Positions 1-11,484 of a DNA stretch of 64,000 bases are shown here, piece by piece. The DNA is from Hibiscus mutabilis. Taxonomy: Eukaryota; Streptophyta; Magnoliopsida; Malvales; Malvaceae. The stretch is from the NCBI GenBank assembly GCA_019671005.1, contig CM033718.1, forward strand, positions 18,852,014 through 18,916,013, read 5' to 3'. Position numbers and translations under genes: made by a program. Every line of letters starts with the position of its first letter. Within the stretch, counting starts at the first letter, position 1. The notes under the pieces were generated by a model. It did no database searches. It was not told the DNA's origin and saw nothing but the letters and a program-made list of their open reading frames with translations.

Positions 1-1640
1 TTGGATGTCGAGGGGTTTATACGGTGTACCAAATACTCCATCATAGTACCCTAACGGTTGAGGGGTTATATGGTATCAAAAATTCCCGTTAGTGGATTAA
101 ACGTCTAACCAATGATTGGGGTTGGTGTCCCCGGGGTTGTGATTGTACCCGGTTGTAATTGTACCACGGTTGTGATCGTACCGTAATTCCGGTTGAGATG
201 GCTTGAAGTGTTGAGAGGACACTTGTTGAATCCGTGTATCTGATGTTATATTTTGTAAAGTGGAACTTGGTTTATTATCACTTGAAAGCCAACGTAATTG
301 TTGATGTATCATGTTGATGGATGTTAATGTATAATGTTGGTTTATACATGTTTTACTCTTTAAGCTTTGCATATGGTTGTTATGCATGGGAAGACTTAAA
401 TTGAGGGTTAGCATTGGGACATGCTGTTAATCCATGATACATGTTGCATATGGTTTAATATGCTGGTTTTTGAAAGTGTTAAGTGCATGGTTTTCAAGGC
501 ATGATGTTTTAAATGATGAAAGAAATGGTGATTCCAATGTGGTTTTGTTGATGGTGTGTTGTCTGAGCACTCCTCGCTAAGCCTTGTGTGCTTACGCTCA
601 TTTTGTCCATCAATGTAGAGAATTAAAGATTGCGAGGCAGCATGTGGGCAAGGTATTACCAAGGAAGTCAGAATTTTAAAGTATGATTTTGAATTAGACT
701 TGTAGTAATAAAGGCAATGGGGTTTATTGTTGGTTTGTGGGGCGTTTTGTTAAACTCCATGTTTTGGCATGTTTGCTATGTTGTTTTGGATTGTAAATGG
801 CCTTTAATTCTTGGTATTGCTTTGGATTTATGGTTTATGCTTTGGATGATTTGGTTTTTAGGAAGCATGCCTCTAGTTTACTCATTGAAGCCTAATGTCA
901 TGTTATGATGGTGACTCCGTGATGCTTTGGTATAGATTGATCCTTAGGGATGTTGGGTTAATGTTTGAAACATGTTGGAATGTTATCATGGCCTCAAAAG
1001 CATGTAAAACCAGCAAAATTAGACATCAAAGGTCCAACAGTATCGGTACGTGTGTCCTTGTACTGATACGGGTAAGCTATTTTGTGGACAGCGTTTCGGT
1101 ACGCGAGGATCTGTTTCAGTATGGGCAAGGGCATTTTGGCAAGACGTACCGATACATGTATAGTCGTATCGATACGATTTTGATCTAATAGAATCTGGTT
1201 TTTAAGGAATGGTAAGGCATACTGTTACACTTGTTTGTGTACTGATACGGGCAGTTGGTAATTTAGTTATTGGGATGGTTGGAAGTTTATGTTTCTTTCG
1301 TTTTAGTCCATGTTTGATAGGTATGAAATTGGATGAGTTTGAATGATCGTTTGGAGCTAGTTTTTGACATATGATCTTGAAACTTGATTAATTAAGGATC
1401 GGTAATTTTAAAATATGCTATGTCCCTGTAATATTCCAGAATTGTAATTTGGTCCCTAAATTGCAATTACATGCAATTGGATGTCAATTCGACGCCCGAT
1501 TCAGTTGAGTTTTCTCTCGCTGCAAGTATGCACACCATATGTTAATAAGTTTCATCTAGATAAGATAAAAATAGGAAATGGGGTAGTTCGAGTTAATATT
1601 TACGGGTTTGTATCAATAAACCCAATGTAGCTTGCTCAGT
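1..1640. repeat. Unassigned degenerate repeat DNA with a palindrome cluster
   Basis: No gene or intact element is recognised. Open frames here are short, lack conserved motifs and look like chance. Between about 1040 and 1250 there is a cluster of near-palindromes of the form GTAYCGRTAC, with one exact TATCGATA at 1167-1174. The same motif class is dense in the Sirevirus-like LTRs at 8775-17087. The rest resembles decayed LTR sequence, for example a phrase about a failed balance of repeated GGTCCCT-type words near 1450, but I cannot assign a family. Confidence 0.4.
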
Positions 1641-1649
1641 TCAGTTTGG

Positions 1650-2995
1650 CATCTAAGCCAGGTCAAGGGGGTTACAAGTTGCCAAAGGCTACAAGCAAAG
1701 ACAAGGAATAGACTATGATGAAGTATTCACTCCAGTAGCAAGGATCGACACTACTAGACTTCTCACAACAGTTGCAACACAAAACAAATGGAAGATTTAT
1801 CAGATGGATGTGAAGTTGGCATTTCTAAATGGCTACCTAGAAGAAGAAGTTTATATCGAGCAACCACCCAGGTACATTAAACAAGGATATGAAGATAAGG
1901 TCTACCATTTGAAGAAAGCCTTATATGGATTGAAGCAAGCACCAAGAGCATAAAACACAAGAATAGATAAATATGTCCTAGAGAAATTGTTCATAAAGAG
2001 TCTATATGAACATACCTTATATACAAAGAAAAATAAAGATGGTGATATCATGATCATTTGCTTATACGTGGACGACATGATTTTCACCGGAAATAACTTA
2101 GGTATGTTTCAAGATTTCAAGAAAGTTATGACTATAGAATTTGAAATGAAAGATATTGGTGAGATTTCATACTTTCTTGGAGTTGAGGTGAAACAAATGG
2201 AAGAAGGAATTTCCTTATCCCAAAAGAAAAACGTGAAGCAAATTCAAAATGAAAGATAGCAAGCCGGTAGCCACTCCAGCATAAACAAGCATGAAATTAA
2301 ATGTTTATTCAACAAGAGAGTCGGTGAATCCAATGTTGTTCAAAAGCATCGTTGGAAGTTTAAGGTATCTAACTATCACATAGCCAGACATAACATACGA
2401 TGTGGGATTGGTTAGCAGATTCATGGAGAATCCAAAACAAGATCAATGGATTGCAGTAAAAAGAATTTTGAGATATGTCGAAGGTACGTTGGATCATGGA
2501 TTATTCTACAAGCTTTCACGAAATTCGAAGTTAGATGGATATTCCAACAGTGATTACGGGGGAGACATAGATGATCGAAAAAGTGCTTCTGGATACCTAT
2601 TTCATATCGGCTCCACAGCATTTTCATGGTCATCAAAGAAGAAACAAATGGTAGCTCTTTCGACATGTGAAGCAGAACACATAGCCACTGCAGCATGCAC
2701 TTGTCAAGCAATTTGGTTGAAGAATATTCTGGATGAGTTAACTTTGCACAAAAAGGACCAACTACAATATATGTTGACAACAAGTCCACTATATCTCTTG
2801 CAAAGAATCATGTCTCCCATAGTCGAAGCAAGCACATCGATACGAAGTATCACTTCATACAAGAGCAGGTGAAAAAAAATGTAGAGCTAGTCAACTGCAA
2901 AACTGAAGATCAATTGGCATACATTTTTATGAAGCCGTTAAAAGCAGATACATTTCATAGACTGAAAGAAAAGCTTGGGATGAAAAATCATGTTT
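1650..2995 (+). pseudogene. Copia-type pol remnant: reverse transcriptase and RNase H
   Basis: This is the C-terminal part of a Ty1-copia polyprotein. Translation gives the reverse transcriptase blocks around KGYKQRQGIDYDEVF, QMDVKLAFLNG and LYGLKQAPRA, then the catalytic LYVDDMIFTG near 2065-2095. RNase H follows at 2402-2872, with STCEAEHIATAA near 2670. The frame is broken by a stop after the APRA block (about 1951), a stop and frameshift near 2258-2400, and a frameshift near 2790. Gag, protease and integrase are absent, so the element is 5'-truncated. It runs directly into a polypurine tract and a 3' LTR. It is a dead retrotransposon fragment. Confidence 0.88.
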
Positions 2996-3004
2996 GAAGG
3001 GAAG

Positions 3005-3438
3005 TGTTAAAAATCAAACCTGATTTTATGGTTCCCCTAAGTCAGCAAGGTGATAAGAATTAAATGGATGAATATTCTACTATGATGGCAATGTAGAAAG
3101 ATCAAGAATATGGCATAATATTGGGAAGCTTCACGAAGAAAGCATGGTGTAGAGAATTCTTGAAGAATCAAGGTATACACGTGGAATCTTTTCATGGAAT
3201 ACTAATATTTAACCAGTGCCTAGAGAACTCTCTAATGTCGGTTAACACACACTATAAATAGGAGTAAGATGTAGCTTGTGAGCGTACTGTAAGTGAAAAA
3301 GTGAGTGTGTGCAGCTGAAAGTGAGGTAACAAAGAGTGTGTCTTTGCAACAGAAAAGCAAAATAATTTGTAATTTGTTTGGTTTGTAATATAATTGTCAA
3401 ATTTAAATTACATTGAGTGCCTACCTTCGTTTTCAACA
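3005..3438 (+). repeat. 3' LTR of the truncated copia element
   Basis: The LTR begins TGTTAAAAAT directly after a purine-rich tract (about 2993-3004) and ends near TTTTCAACA. A TATA box (TATAAATA) lies near 3252-3259, as expected at the U3/R boundary. No partner 5' LTR is in the window, so the right boundary is inferred from the TG...CA rule only. Confidence 0.6.
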
Positions 3439-4114
3439 AAATGATCATTTTAGATCCAAGAAAATCCTCTGAAACACACCTACGCAGTCAACCCAAAGAC
3501 AAAAAAAAAATATTACTTGTGTGACGAACATAATAAATAGAGGAATCAACTAGTGACGAGTTTGCTTGAGTGATCACCAATAGCGAGTCACTTCAAGAAT
3601 AATTATCGTGTAACTAGAAGCACACGTAAATTGCATCGTGGACAAACACGTCAAGTCCTCCACAATGAAACCATCCGGCAAAAATGCCACATATCGAGCA
3701 CCACCCGCTACATAGCACCCCACGTGGTCGCATACAACAAAACCTTAGCCAGTGGAAAAAGTACCATAAAAAATTATCTTAAGAAGACCCGAGGCAGGGG
3801 CAACCAAGTATTAGCTAGTGAAGGTCGAATGAGATCCTAACGTTGATTCACATGGCAGAACTCAACACAATAGGAAAAAACAAAATGATAAACATCTGCG
3901 TCCGATCGGGGATTACCATTCATGTAAATGTTTGTTGCGGTTTTCCCATAATGTCTGCAACACAACGAGTTTAATGCTAGTATCTTTACAATAAAATTAA
4001 GAGTTTAATGTTACGTTTAATAGATAAGTAATAATACAAGTGGTTGTTTGATGGTCGTTTGATTCTTATAAAATCTGTTTTGAATTGTATGCCTGTTTAT
4101 TTCATGTCCCTCTT
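3439..4114. other. Intergenic, nothing recognised
   Basis: No coding motif or terminal repeat could be identified. The open frame at 3631-3840 lacks any recognisable domain and is probably chance. Confidence 0.4.
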
Positions 4115-5893
4115 TTAAATGCCAGCAGCGATTTCAGTAAAGCTCGACAATATAATAGCAAGGTTCTTATGGGGCTCCCACTCTAAACGTTCGATACATT
4201 GGGTAAAATGGCAGGATATTTGCAAGCCTAAAGAGTTTGGTGGGGTGGGTTTCTTTGACTCCAAGCTGAGGAACTGATCCCTAATAAATAAATGGGTTTG
4301 GAGATACGGACTTGAGCAAAACAACTTATGGAGACGTGTTGTGGATGCAAAGCTTGAGGCAGATCCGAGGTGCTTGCTACCCAAGAGCTTGAGCAATAGA
4401 AGAGGTTTATGTGTATGGCGAAACATTACTCGGCCATTAGCAGATTCCGAGGACCTATTCACCAAAAATCTCCATTACTCGCTGGGGGACGGCAGATCAA
4501 TCAACTTTTGGGAGGGCCCTTGGGTGGGCTGTAACTCGCTGAAAAACATGTTCCCTCGGATATATGCTCTGGCCACGATTAAGGAAGGTAAGGTCAAGGA
4601 TTTTGGTACAAAAACAAATGGCATGTGGGAGTGGAACATCGCTCTCCGTAGAAGGTTGTTCGATTAGGAGCATGAACAATGGGAAAGCTTCCTAAATTCT
4701 ATTAAGAATGCATGCAGAAATTCTGCTATAAATGACTACATAAGATGGTCCAGAGCGAACACAGGCTATTACCAACCTAAACCCTTGTGTATACTATCTT
4801 TGACCATTGGTGTTTTACCCGATAAGTCTTAGAAATGGGTATGGTCTAACCTTGCTCCACCGAAAGTGGAATGTTTCATTTGGAGGGCCCTTCGAGACAG
4901 AATTCCGACCAAGCTGGAGCTAAACAAGCGTGGTTGTTGCCCTGACGAGTAGACTTTGTGTGTGTTGTGTAAGAAAGAACCAGAATCCTCTATTCACCTT
5001 CTATGCCACTGCCAAGTTACTTGGAATATATGGCAGGCTTGGTGTAAGTTCTGGAACGCGCAGTTAGTTGTTCCGAACTCACTAAAATCACTGATAATGT
5101 TGTGGGAAACGACACCGGTGAAGCCATTTTTGAAGCCCCTATGGCAGCTTGCTTTCTTTGGAATTTTTGGACAATTTGGCTATATCGGAATGATGTCTTA
5201 TTCAACAACAAACCATGTGATCCGGAGTACTTGATAAACTTGGCCTTATTGTGGATCAGCCATTGGTGTAAAGGTAAATGGTCGGACTCAATAACTTCAG
5301 TGAATGCATTCATATGGAACCCAACATCCAACAATATCAAACCAAGACCAAAATGTAGGTCTACTTTAGGCTCATGGGCTGCACCAATTAAAGGAAGTCT
5401 GAAATTTAATACAGACGTTGAGGTCAATGGAAGTTTTAGAGAGGCAGGAATCGGTGGGATCCTCCGTGATCATCGCGGTAAGGTTTTGGTTCGCTTTTCC
5501 AAATCCATTGGCTGTCCGGATCCCACCGAAGCCGAAATGCAAGCCGTTTATGAAGCATGTCAGGTATTTTCTTTATCTTGCTAGTCTAAAAATTATCAGC
5601 TGGTTATTGAATTGGACAGCTTATTAGCATTGAGTTGGATTAAAAACACAAGCAGTTCACCAGCCTACTTTGCGCAAATAGAAGAGCAATGTAACAAGAT
5701 GTGTGTGCAAAATGGTTGGGACATTTATTTTCAATACAGGGAACGGAATTGTTTAGCTCATCAGTTAGCAAAGGATGGAATAGGGAGATTGAACGCATTA
5801 TTGGTATATGTAGACGGTTGCGACTCGTACCTAGATTATGGCCAATGCGTTCTAAGTAAAGGAAGGGGATGTGCCTTGCATCGCCATCTCTAG
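4115..5893 (+). pseudogene. L1-type LINE ORF2 fragment: zf-RVT domain and RNase H
   Basis: This is the 3' part of a plant L1-like non-LTR retrotransposon. The first half reads as the region after the reverse transcriptase palm (IHWVKWQDICKPKEFGG-like, 4193-4250). It continues into the zinc-binding zf-RVT domain at 4820-5040, with CVLCKKEPESSIHLLCHC near 4958. A C-terminal RNase H-like domain follows (5395-5860), with FNTD near 5405, EAEMQAVYEA near 5530 and ELDSLLALSWI near 5605. The last acidic position reads CLAHQLAKDG instead of the usual A-D-x-LA, so one catalytic residue looks lost. In-frame stops or frameshifts occur near 4278, 4667, 4829, 4952, 5150 and 5584. It is 5'-truncated, as is typical of LINEs. 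Confidence 0.85.
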
Positions 5894-6575
5894 GTAGCGG
5901 CCTGGCTTATTTTAAAAATAGGAAAGGTTGGTAGAAGTTGGTGTGTGTGTGTATTGCAATGTTTGTAAGTGGGGTTTCCAATTTGCTATGTATCCAACTG
6001 AATTCGATGCCGATATAGTGCACTTTTTTTCCTCCATTAGGATGTAGGGAGATTTTTTAACGAGGCCTACATTGGTGTCTCTTTTTGTATGAGCTCATAA
6101 TAATATCATACATCATCCTTTTAATAATTACACGATTTTTAAAATATTTTGTTTAATATAAACTATATTTAATGTAATTTCAAACTTAAAGTTAGAAAAT
6201 GAGTAAAAACTAGTACTTATTCAAAATAAGTAATACATATTATTTACCTTTGTCCAAATTAAGTCTTGCAAGTGGTTAAAAATTTCCTAGTGAAGGTAGT
6301 TTACCGCAACCTCGTCTACTAAAATATGAGGAAAAGTTAACATTCCAACCCAAGGTAACATTAAAGTTAAATTTGTGTCGACTCTATCCAAGCCAAAAGT
6401 TTAAAAATATTCTCTTTTTAATTAAATATTTTATTTAATTTTAAAATATATTCTGATATTATATTATTATTTAAAGTTCTAACTGAGTTTGATGGCATCG
6501 ATTAACCTATCACCAACTTAGTTGAGAAATCAGAAAATTAATGTTATTTATAAAGTATACTAAATATTTTTTTTC
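5894..6575. other. AT-rich stretch, probable LINE 3' tail then unassigned
   Basis: The first ~200 bp may be the 3' UTR of the LINE fragment; no clear poly-A tail was seen. The rest is AT-rich with no recognisable feature. Confidence 0.3.
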
Positions 6576-7790
6576 TCAGCCAAAAGTCATTTTATTAATA
6601 ATGGAGAAGCTGCGTAAAGCAGTGATATAACAAGAAGGTTCGAACAAAATCCTAAAGACAAATCGCAGAACACCTAACAATTGTAAGTAGGGGTGTTCAC
6701 TGTTTACTGCTCGGCTAAAACAAAAATAATCGATCAAGTCGAATTATCTCGATTAAATGATCAGCGACCGGAATTTTTCGGTCCGTTAACCGTTAATTTT
6801 TTTAAAGTTCGATCATCTATTAATAAGTTCGAAATCGATTAATTAACCGAATCAACCAAATTACCTAATAAAATTTTGAAACTCACCTCCAAACTCAAAG
6901 AAAAATATCCAAAATTATCTAAAATTCTAACAAACCTAAGAAACAAAAACTAAAAAGCATACATTACCTTTCATTCTTGTTTTTGACACTTTTTCGCTTT
7001 TAAATGAACCGAGGTTAAACAAACAAGACTATGTTCGGGTTCGTTTATTTATTTTTAAAGGTGTTCATATTAGGATCGTATTTGTTTAAATTTTTAATAT
7101 TGTGTTCATGTTGGTTTATTTATTTTTGAACGTTTCGTGTCCGTTTGTTTAGTGTTCGCAAACGTGTTCGTGAACGTGTTCATTTATTTGTTCGCAAACA
7201 TGTTCACATATATGTTCAGAAATGTTAACTAAATTAACAATAAATAAAACAAAAACAACAAAATAAAACTCACATTTCAACATGAACTTATATAACATCT
7301 TTAGCAACAACAAAAAGTAGTATTTAGATACATTTACAATCATTTTCATCCTATAAAAGAGCTTACAAACATGCTTATAAACGAACCTATAAACAAGCTT
7401 ATAAACGAGCCTATAAAGGAGCATGTTCATGAACATAAACAAAAATAAAAGTTTTGTTTATACTCGTTTATTTAGCTTAATAAACGAACGTTAAACGAAC
7501 GATTCGTCAAACGCTCTGTTCATTTACACTTCTAGTCCTCAAAGAGGAATACATGATAAGATACATGTGATAAAAATAGGTCCAACAAAAACTAATTTCA
7601 CCCTCATCCAAGGTAACTTCCAACCAAGATAACTTCCAACCACACCCATGAAAGAAAGCCAAAGATTTGCCATCGCGACACAACAGCCTCAAGAATTTAG
7701 CAAAGCAAAACAGCCTCAAGAACAATTAACATAGCAACCAGTAACACCCTCTAAAGATCTTTTTTCTGTGCAGATTATATATTCTCCTTA
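6576..7790 (-). repeat. Antisense LINE-like 3' end interrupted by a MITE
   Basis: A T-run at about 6569-6578 followed by CAGCCAAAAGTCATTTTATT reads on the minus strand as a plant LINE 3' terminus ending in an A-tail. Related-looking sequence resumes after the MITE, near 7535. There is no ORF support, so the call rests on the look of the 3' end. Confidence 0.35.
6690..7533. mobile_element. Probable hAT-type MITE or decayed non-autonomous hAT
   Basis: The left edge reads TAGGGGTGTTCA and the right edge, reverse-complemented, TAGAAGTGTAAATGAACA. This imperfect terminal match resembles common plant hAT MITEs. The interior is rich in GTTCGTTTATTT words on one side and their complements (AATAAACGAAC) on the other. 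An 8-bp target duplication could not be found. Confidence 0.35.
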
Positions 7791-7894
7791 AGTTATGTAC
7801 GATTATTCTTCTTGATAGCAGTTTAAGTACTATATTTATTATGTTAAAGTTCGATTTAGTTGGCTACTTGGCTTGATGTTTTTCTATTAGTATA
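7534..7894. other. Non-coding stretch, nothing recognised
   Basis: It contains the short repeated phrase AACAGCCTCAAGAA (near 7681 and 7710). No gene signal was seen. Confidence 0.3.
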
Positions 7895-8774
7895 TGTTGG
7901 GAGGCTCGAACGATCAACCAAAATAGCCAAGGGGATGAATTGGATTTTTGCTTTGGTGGATAAAAACTAAGCAATAAAAAGTTAGGACACAATGATTTAT
8001 AGTTGTTCGACTTCTAAACCAAGTCTACTTTTACTACCTTAGCTATCCGCACTAAAGATTTTCCACAAATTCATTAATTTGTCTTTCCTTTTTCCGGGCT
8101 CAAGAAGATAACCCTTACAACCCTCAAAGCTTTGAGAACATTCTCTTACAAGAGAAAACAAATAAGCAAACAAAGAAAATTCTCACAATGCAATTTAAGC
8201 ACACACCGAAAACCTAACACTTGAGCAAATATAACAATTAAGCTCACAAGTGTGTTCTACAATAAAATATGAAAAAATTGAACACTAAAACAATTTCACT
8301 ATCACTGAATGTTGGTAGTTGGTTTCTTGTTCTTGTTTATCTGCTTGAAGATGTCTTTTAAACGCTTTAATAGCTTCATGAGCGTTACTACCATTGGGGG
8401 TTGATTAGAGCCGTTGGTGACTTTATTTTCAGCATTAAATGCAATATGGGCAAGTCAGTATCAGTACACGGGCTTCGAGTATCGGTACTTGCCTCAAAAT
8501 AAAAAGAGTTGTTAGACAATTTTACACTGGGATCAGTACACGATACAGGTGTATCAGTACACCCCGTAGTGTATCGGTACGGCTGAAGTCATATCAATAC
8601 ACTATTTTGCTACTAGAAAATCTTTATTGTTGGGGACAAAAGGACGTATTAGTACACAGACAACCGTACTGATATGGACCTTTTCAGGTATTGGTACACT
8701 AACAAGTATATCGGTACATATAGCGTGTTTTTGACTTTTGGGTTATTTTAAAAATGTTTAAACAAGTCAAAAAC
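7895..8774 (-). repeat. Old Sirevirus-type solo LTR, left part (interrupted)
   Basis: This is the 3' portion of an LTR in minus orientation. Its edge at 7895 reads TGTTGG on the plus strand, and nearby sequence (AGCCAAGGGGATGAATTGG) mirrors the end of the younger LTR at 8775-10008. Its other part lies at 17088-17211. The two are separated by the younger 8.3 kb element and flanked by GTATA at 7890-7894 and 17212-17216, a perfect 5-bp target duplication. About ten near-palindromes of the GTATCRGTAC type occur at 8450-8720. Confidence 0.75.
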
Positions 8775-10008
8775 TGTAAAACCTAATTTGATTTTGATAT
8801 AAAAAATTTGTATAAGGACCTATTTGTAAATGAAAATAATTCTTTAAGTATTTTAAAGTCTCACAAACTGACAGGCTATTTGAATCAAAACTGATCTTAA
8901 GTCAAAACAATCAAACCAAATAAGTTTTCTCTAAGTTTTTCAATCCAAATTTGACATTTACGCTAATGCGTATCGATACGGCTAGACTGGAATTTTAATT
9001 GCCTAAAGTGTATCGATACGGATACGGTTTTAAAATAAATATATTTTAAAGGTATAACGTACCGATACGGTGTCAACTGTATCGATACGGTTTAGTTTGA
9101 TTCAGAAGATCTTTGCATTTAATGGAAATAGATGTTGGTGTCAGTTATGGGGAATCAGGCATTTTCAAACGGTCGTTGGACCGTATCGATACGCCCATAT
9201 AGCGTATCGATACGCTTTTTGTCAAAACTTCACCCATGATTCCAGTGAGAAAAATTTGTATCGATATGGCCATAGCGTACCGATACGCCCTTATTTTTAC
9301 ACTATAACCATAACGGTACACCTTCTCACGTATCGATATGCCCTTTCTATTTTGTGCAAAACGTCTCTTTCTTCTTATAGACAGGTGTCGATATGGTGAC
9401 GAGGGTACCGATGTGATGGGCAGTTGAAAAGCATTTATTGTGCCAAAAATGTAGTCCAACGGCTAGATTAATGATCTCAACCACCCAAACGGCTAGAATT
9501 CAATGCAAGGGTATAAAAGTAAGCCTCCAAAGCACCAGCAACAACCATTGAACTTACTTGCAACTCCAAGCAATTATCCAAACCATTGTGCTTTATAGAG
9601 TCAAATCCTTGTACCCAACTTGTTTGTAATCTTCATTGTAAATCTTTATTTCAAGTTTGGGGAGTGTTTTATTGTAAATTAGGCAATATTCAGTCTTGTA
9701 AGAGATATCTTTTATTTGCCAAAAACTTCTTTGTAAAGAAAGTCTTTTGGGTTAATCTTTGGGTAGAAAGATTAATCGATTGTAAAGGTTACCTCCTAAG
9801 CCTAGAAAAAAGGAAGAACATCTAGTAGAGATTGTTGAAAATCCTAAGTATGAGCTAAGGTAGTGGATGTAGAGCTTGTTAGAAGCTTGAACCATTATAA
9901 TTTACTTTGTCCTTATTCTTTCAATTTCCAATTTGCTACCTCCACTTTTAAAAAGCCAATTCACCCTCCCCTCTTGGCCAAATTACGTTCTTTTGATCCA
10001 CTCAACAA
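8775..10008 (+). repeat. 5' LTR of the Sirevirus-like element
   Basis: 1234 bp. It is clearly homologous along its length to 15871-17087, with scattered substitutions. Seven exact copies of the palindrome core TATCGATA were read at 8971, 9011, 9080, 9184, 9205, 9259 and 9331, plus several one-base variants up to about 9412. A TATA box follows at 9512. Confidence 0.92.
9512..9518 (+). promoter_or_regulatory. TATA box of the 5' LTR promoter
   Basis: The sequence is GGGTATAAAAG. It sits about 100 bp downstream of the last palindrome variant and is conserved at 16596-16602 in the 3' LTR. This is the expected position of the U3 promoter driving gag-pol. Confidence 0.7.
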
Positions 10009-10010
10009 TT

Positions 10011-10022
10011 GGTATCAGAGCC
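10011..10022 (+). other. Primer-binding site (initiator tRNA-Met)
   Basis: TGGTATCAGAGC is complementary to the 3' end of plant initiator tRNA-Met and lies 2 bp after the 5' LTR end. It is not a tRNA gene. Confidence 0.9.
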
Positions 10023-10094
10023 TAACTCTTTGAAGGCTTCACATCCATAAGACGCGATCCTTGAAGAGTGTTGATCATCCATTCATTCAAAGCC

Positions 10095-11285
10095 ATGGCA
10101 TCTACCTCCGGGCCAAACTTGTTCGAGTCACAATCAATCACCAAGTCATCATACTTCAATGGGGATAACTATCCCTATTAGAAGAACCGGATGAGACTCT
10201 TCATCAAATCTACCGACTATGTCCTTTGGGATGTAGTGGAAGACGGACCACCAATTCCTATGAAGGGAGACTTGTTCCGAAGATAATGGTGGAAATTACT
10301 GATGAAGATCGGAGAAGACTCCAAATCAACGACAATGCCCTACATATCTTGTTTTATACACTCGGTCCCAATATGTATGCCAAAATGTCATCGTGCACAA
10401 GTGCAAATGAGGTGTGGGACAAGTTAGAAACCACTTACGAAGGCACTAATAACGTAAAGGAAACCAAGATCGGGATCCTCAACTTAAGCTATAAGAACTT
10501 CAAGATGGAGTTGGATGAGAGCATCTCCAAAATGTTCGACCGGTTCTCAGTTATAGTAAATGGTCTCAAGGGCTTTAGTGAGATCATTCTCAGAGACAAG
10601 CTTGTCCTAAAGCTACTCTACTCTCTTCTCGAATCATGGGATGGGAAGAGAACTGCAATCATCGAGGTGAAGAACTTGAAGACATTGAAGCTCGATGAGT
10701 TGGTAGGATCTCTCCTTACTCATGAGATCGTGAAGCAAGGAAGAAAAGAGAAGAGAAAAGAGTAGAGTAGAGAAGCAAGAGATGGAAAAGAAGAAACAAG
10801 GTATTGCTCTCAAAGCTTCACTACCACAAGAAGAGAGCAACTCAAGTGAAGAAGATGAGTTTGAAGAATTGGCTATGATAGCCAAAAGATTCTCTCGGTT
10901 CATGAAGTCCAACCGGGGATGGAAGTTCCATAGAAGAAGAGACTTCAAGAACAAAAACAAAGAAGAAGAGAAGGATCAACTCATATGTTATGAGTGCAAG
11001 AAACTGGGCCACATTAGATCGGATTGCCCTCAACTCAAGCAGAAGGGGTTCGATAAGAAAAAGAAGTTGAAAGCCCGTATTGCTACTTGGAGCGATGAGG
11101 AATTATCATCCGATAAAGAGGAGCACGAAGTAGAAAATCTTTGCCTCATGGCCATTGATGATGATCCTAAGGTAAACCCTAACTCATCTAATTTCGATTT
11201 ACTTTTGAAGAGCTTCAAAATGCTTATGATGAGTTACAAGAGGTTTATGATGATTTGGTTGAGAAGTACAATGAATCATTTTTAA
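10095..11285 (+). pseudogene. Copia gag (UBN2-type) with CCHC zinc knuckle
   Basis: The start is the ATG at 10095 (MASTSGPNLFESQ), the first ATG after the primer-binding site. The gag core runs through MVEITDEDRRRLQINDN, ANEVWDKLETTYEGT and LNLSYKNFKME. A zinc knuckle CYECKKLGHIRSDC (C-x2-C-x4-H-x4-C) lies near 10987-11028. Gag would form the particle and bind the RNA. It is broken by a TAG at 10179-10181, where a Trp codon is expected, by an apparent 1-bp deletion near 10269, and by stops near 10763 and 11283. Confidence 0.85.
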
Positions 11286-11484
11286 AAAACAAGAAAATAA
11301 TTTTTGATTTAAAACCCAAAACAATTTCCTTTCTAAAACCAACTTGGATTTTGAAAAGAAGATTTTAGTTTTACAAGATGATTTGAAATTCTTTGAAAAG
11401 AAAATATCAATTTAAACAATCTTCTTTCTCAATTTCATGATGAACACCACAAAGTGGTGAATGAGCTCAAAGTTTCTTTAAAAG

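Noticed and set aside
8439..8735. Regularly spaced short repeats that might suggest a CRISPR-like array
   Set aside because: The units are near-palindromes at irregular spacing in a plant LTR, with no direct repeat/spacer pattern and no cas genes.
9070..9459. Open frames on both strands encoding repeated Tyr-Arg-Tyr/Ser-Ile-Arg peptides
   Set aside because: They are translations of the palindromic DNA array in an LTR. Both strands are open for the same reason, and no protein motif is present.
10011..10022. Possible tRNA gene
   Set aside because: Only the 12-base primer-binding complement is present; no cloverleaf surrounds it. The same applies at 51205 and 57194.
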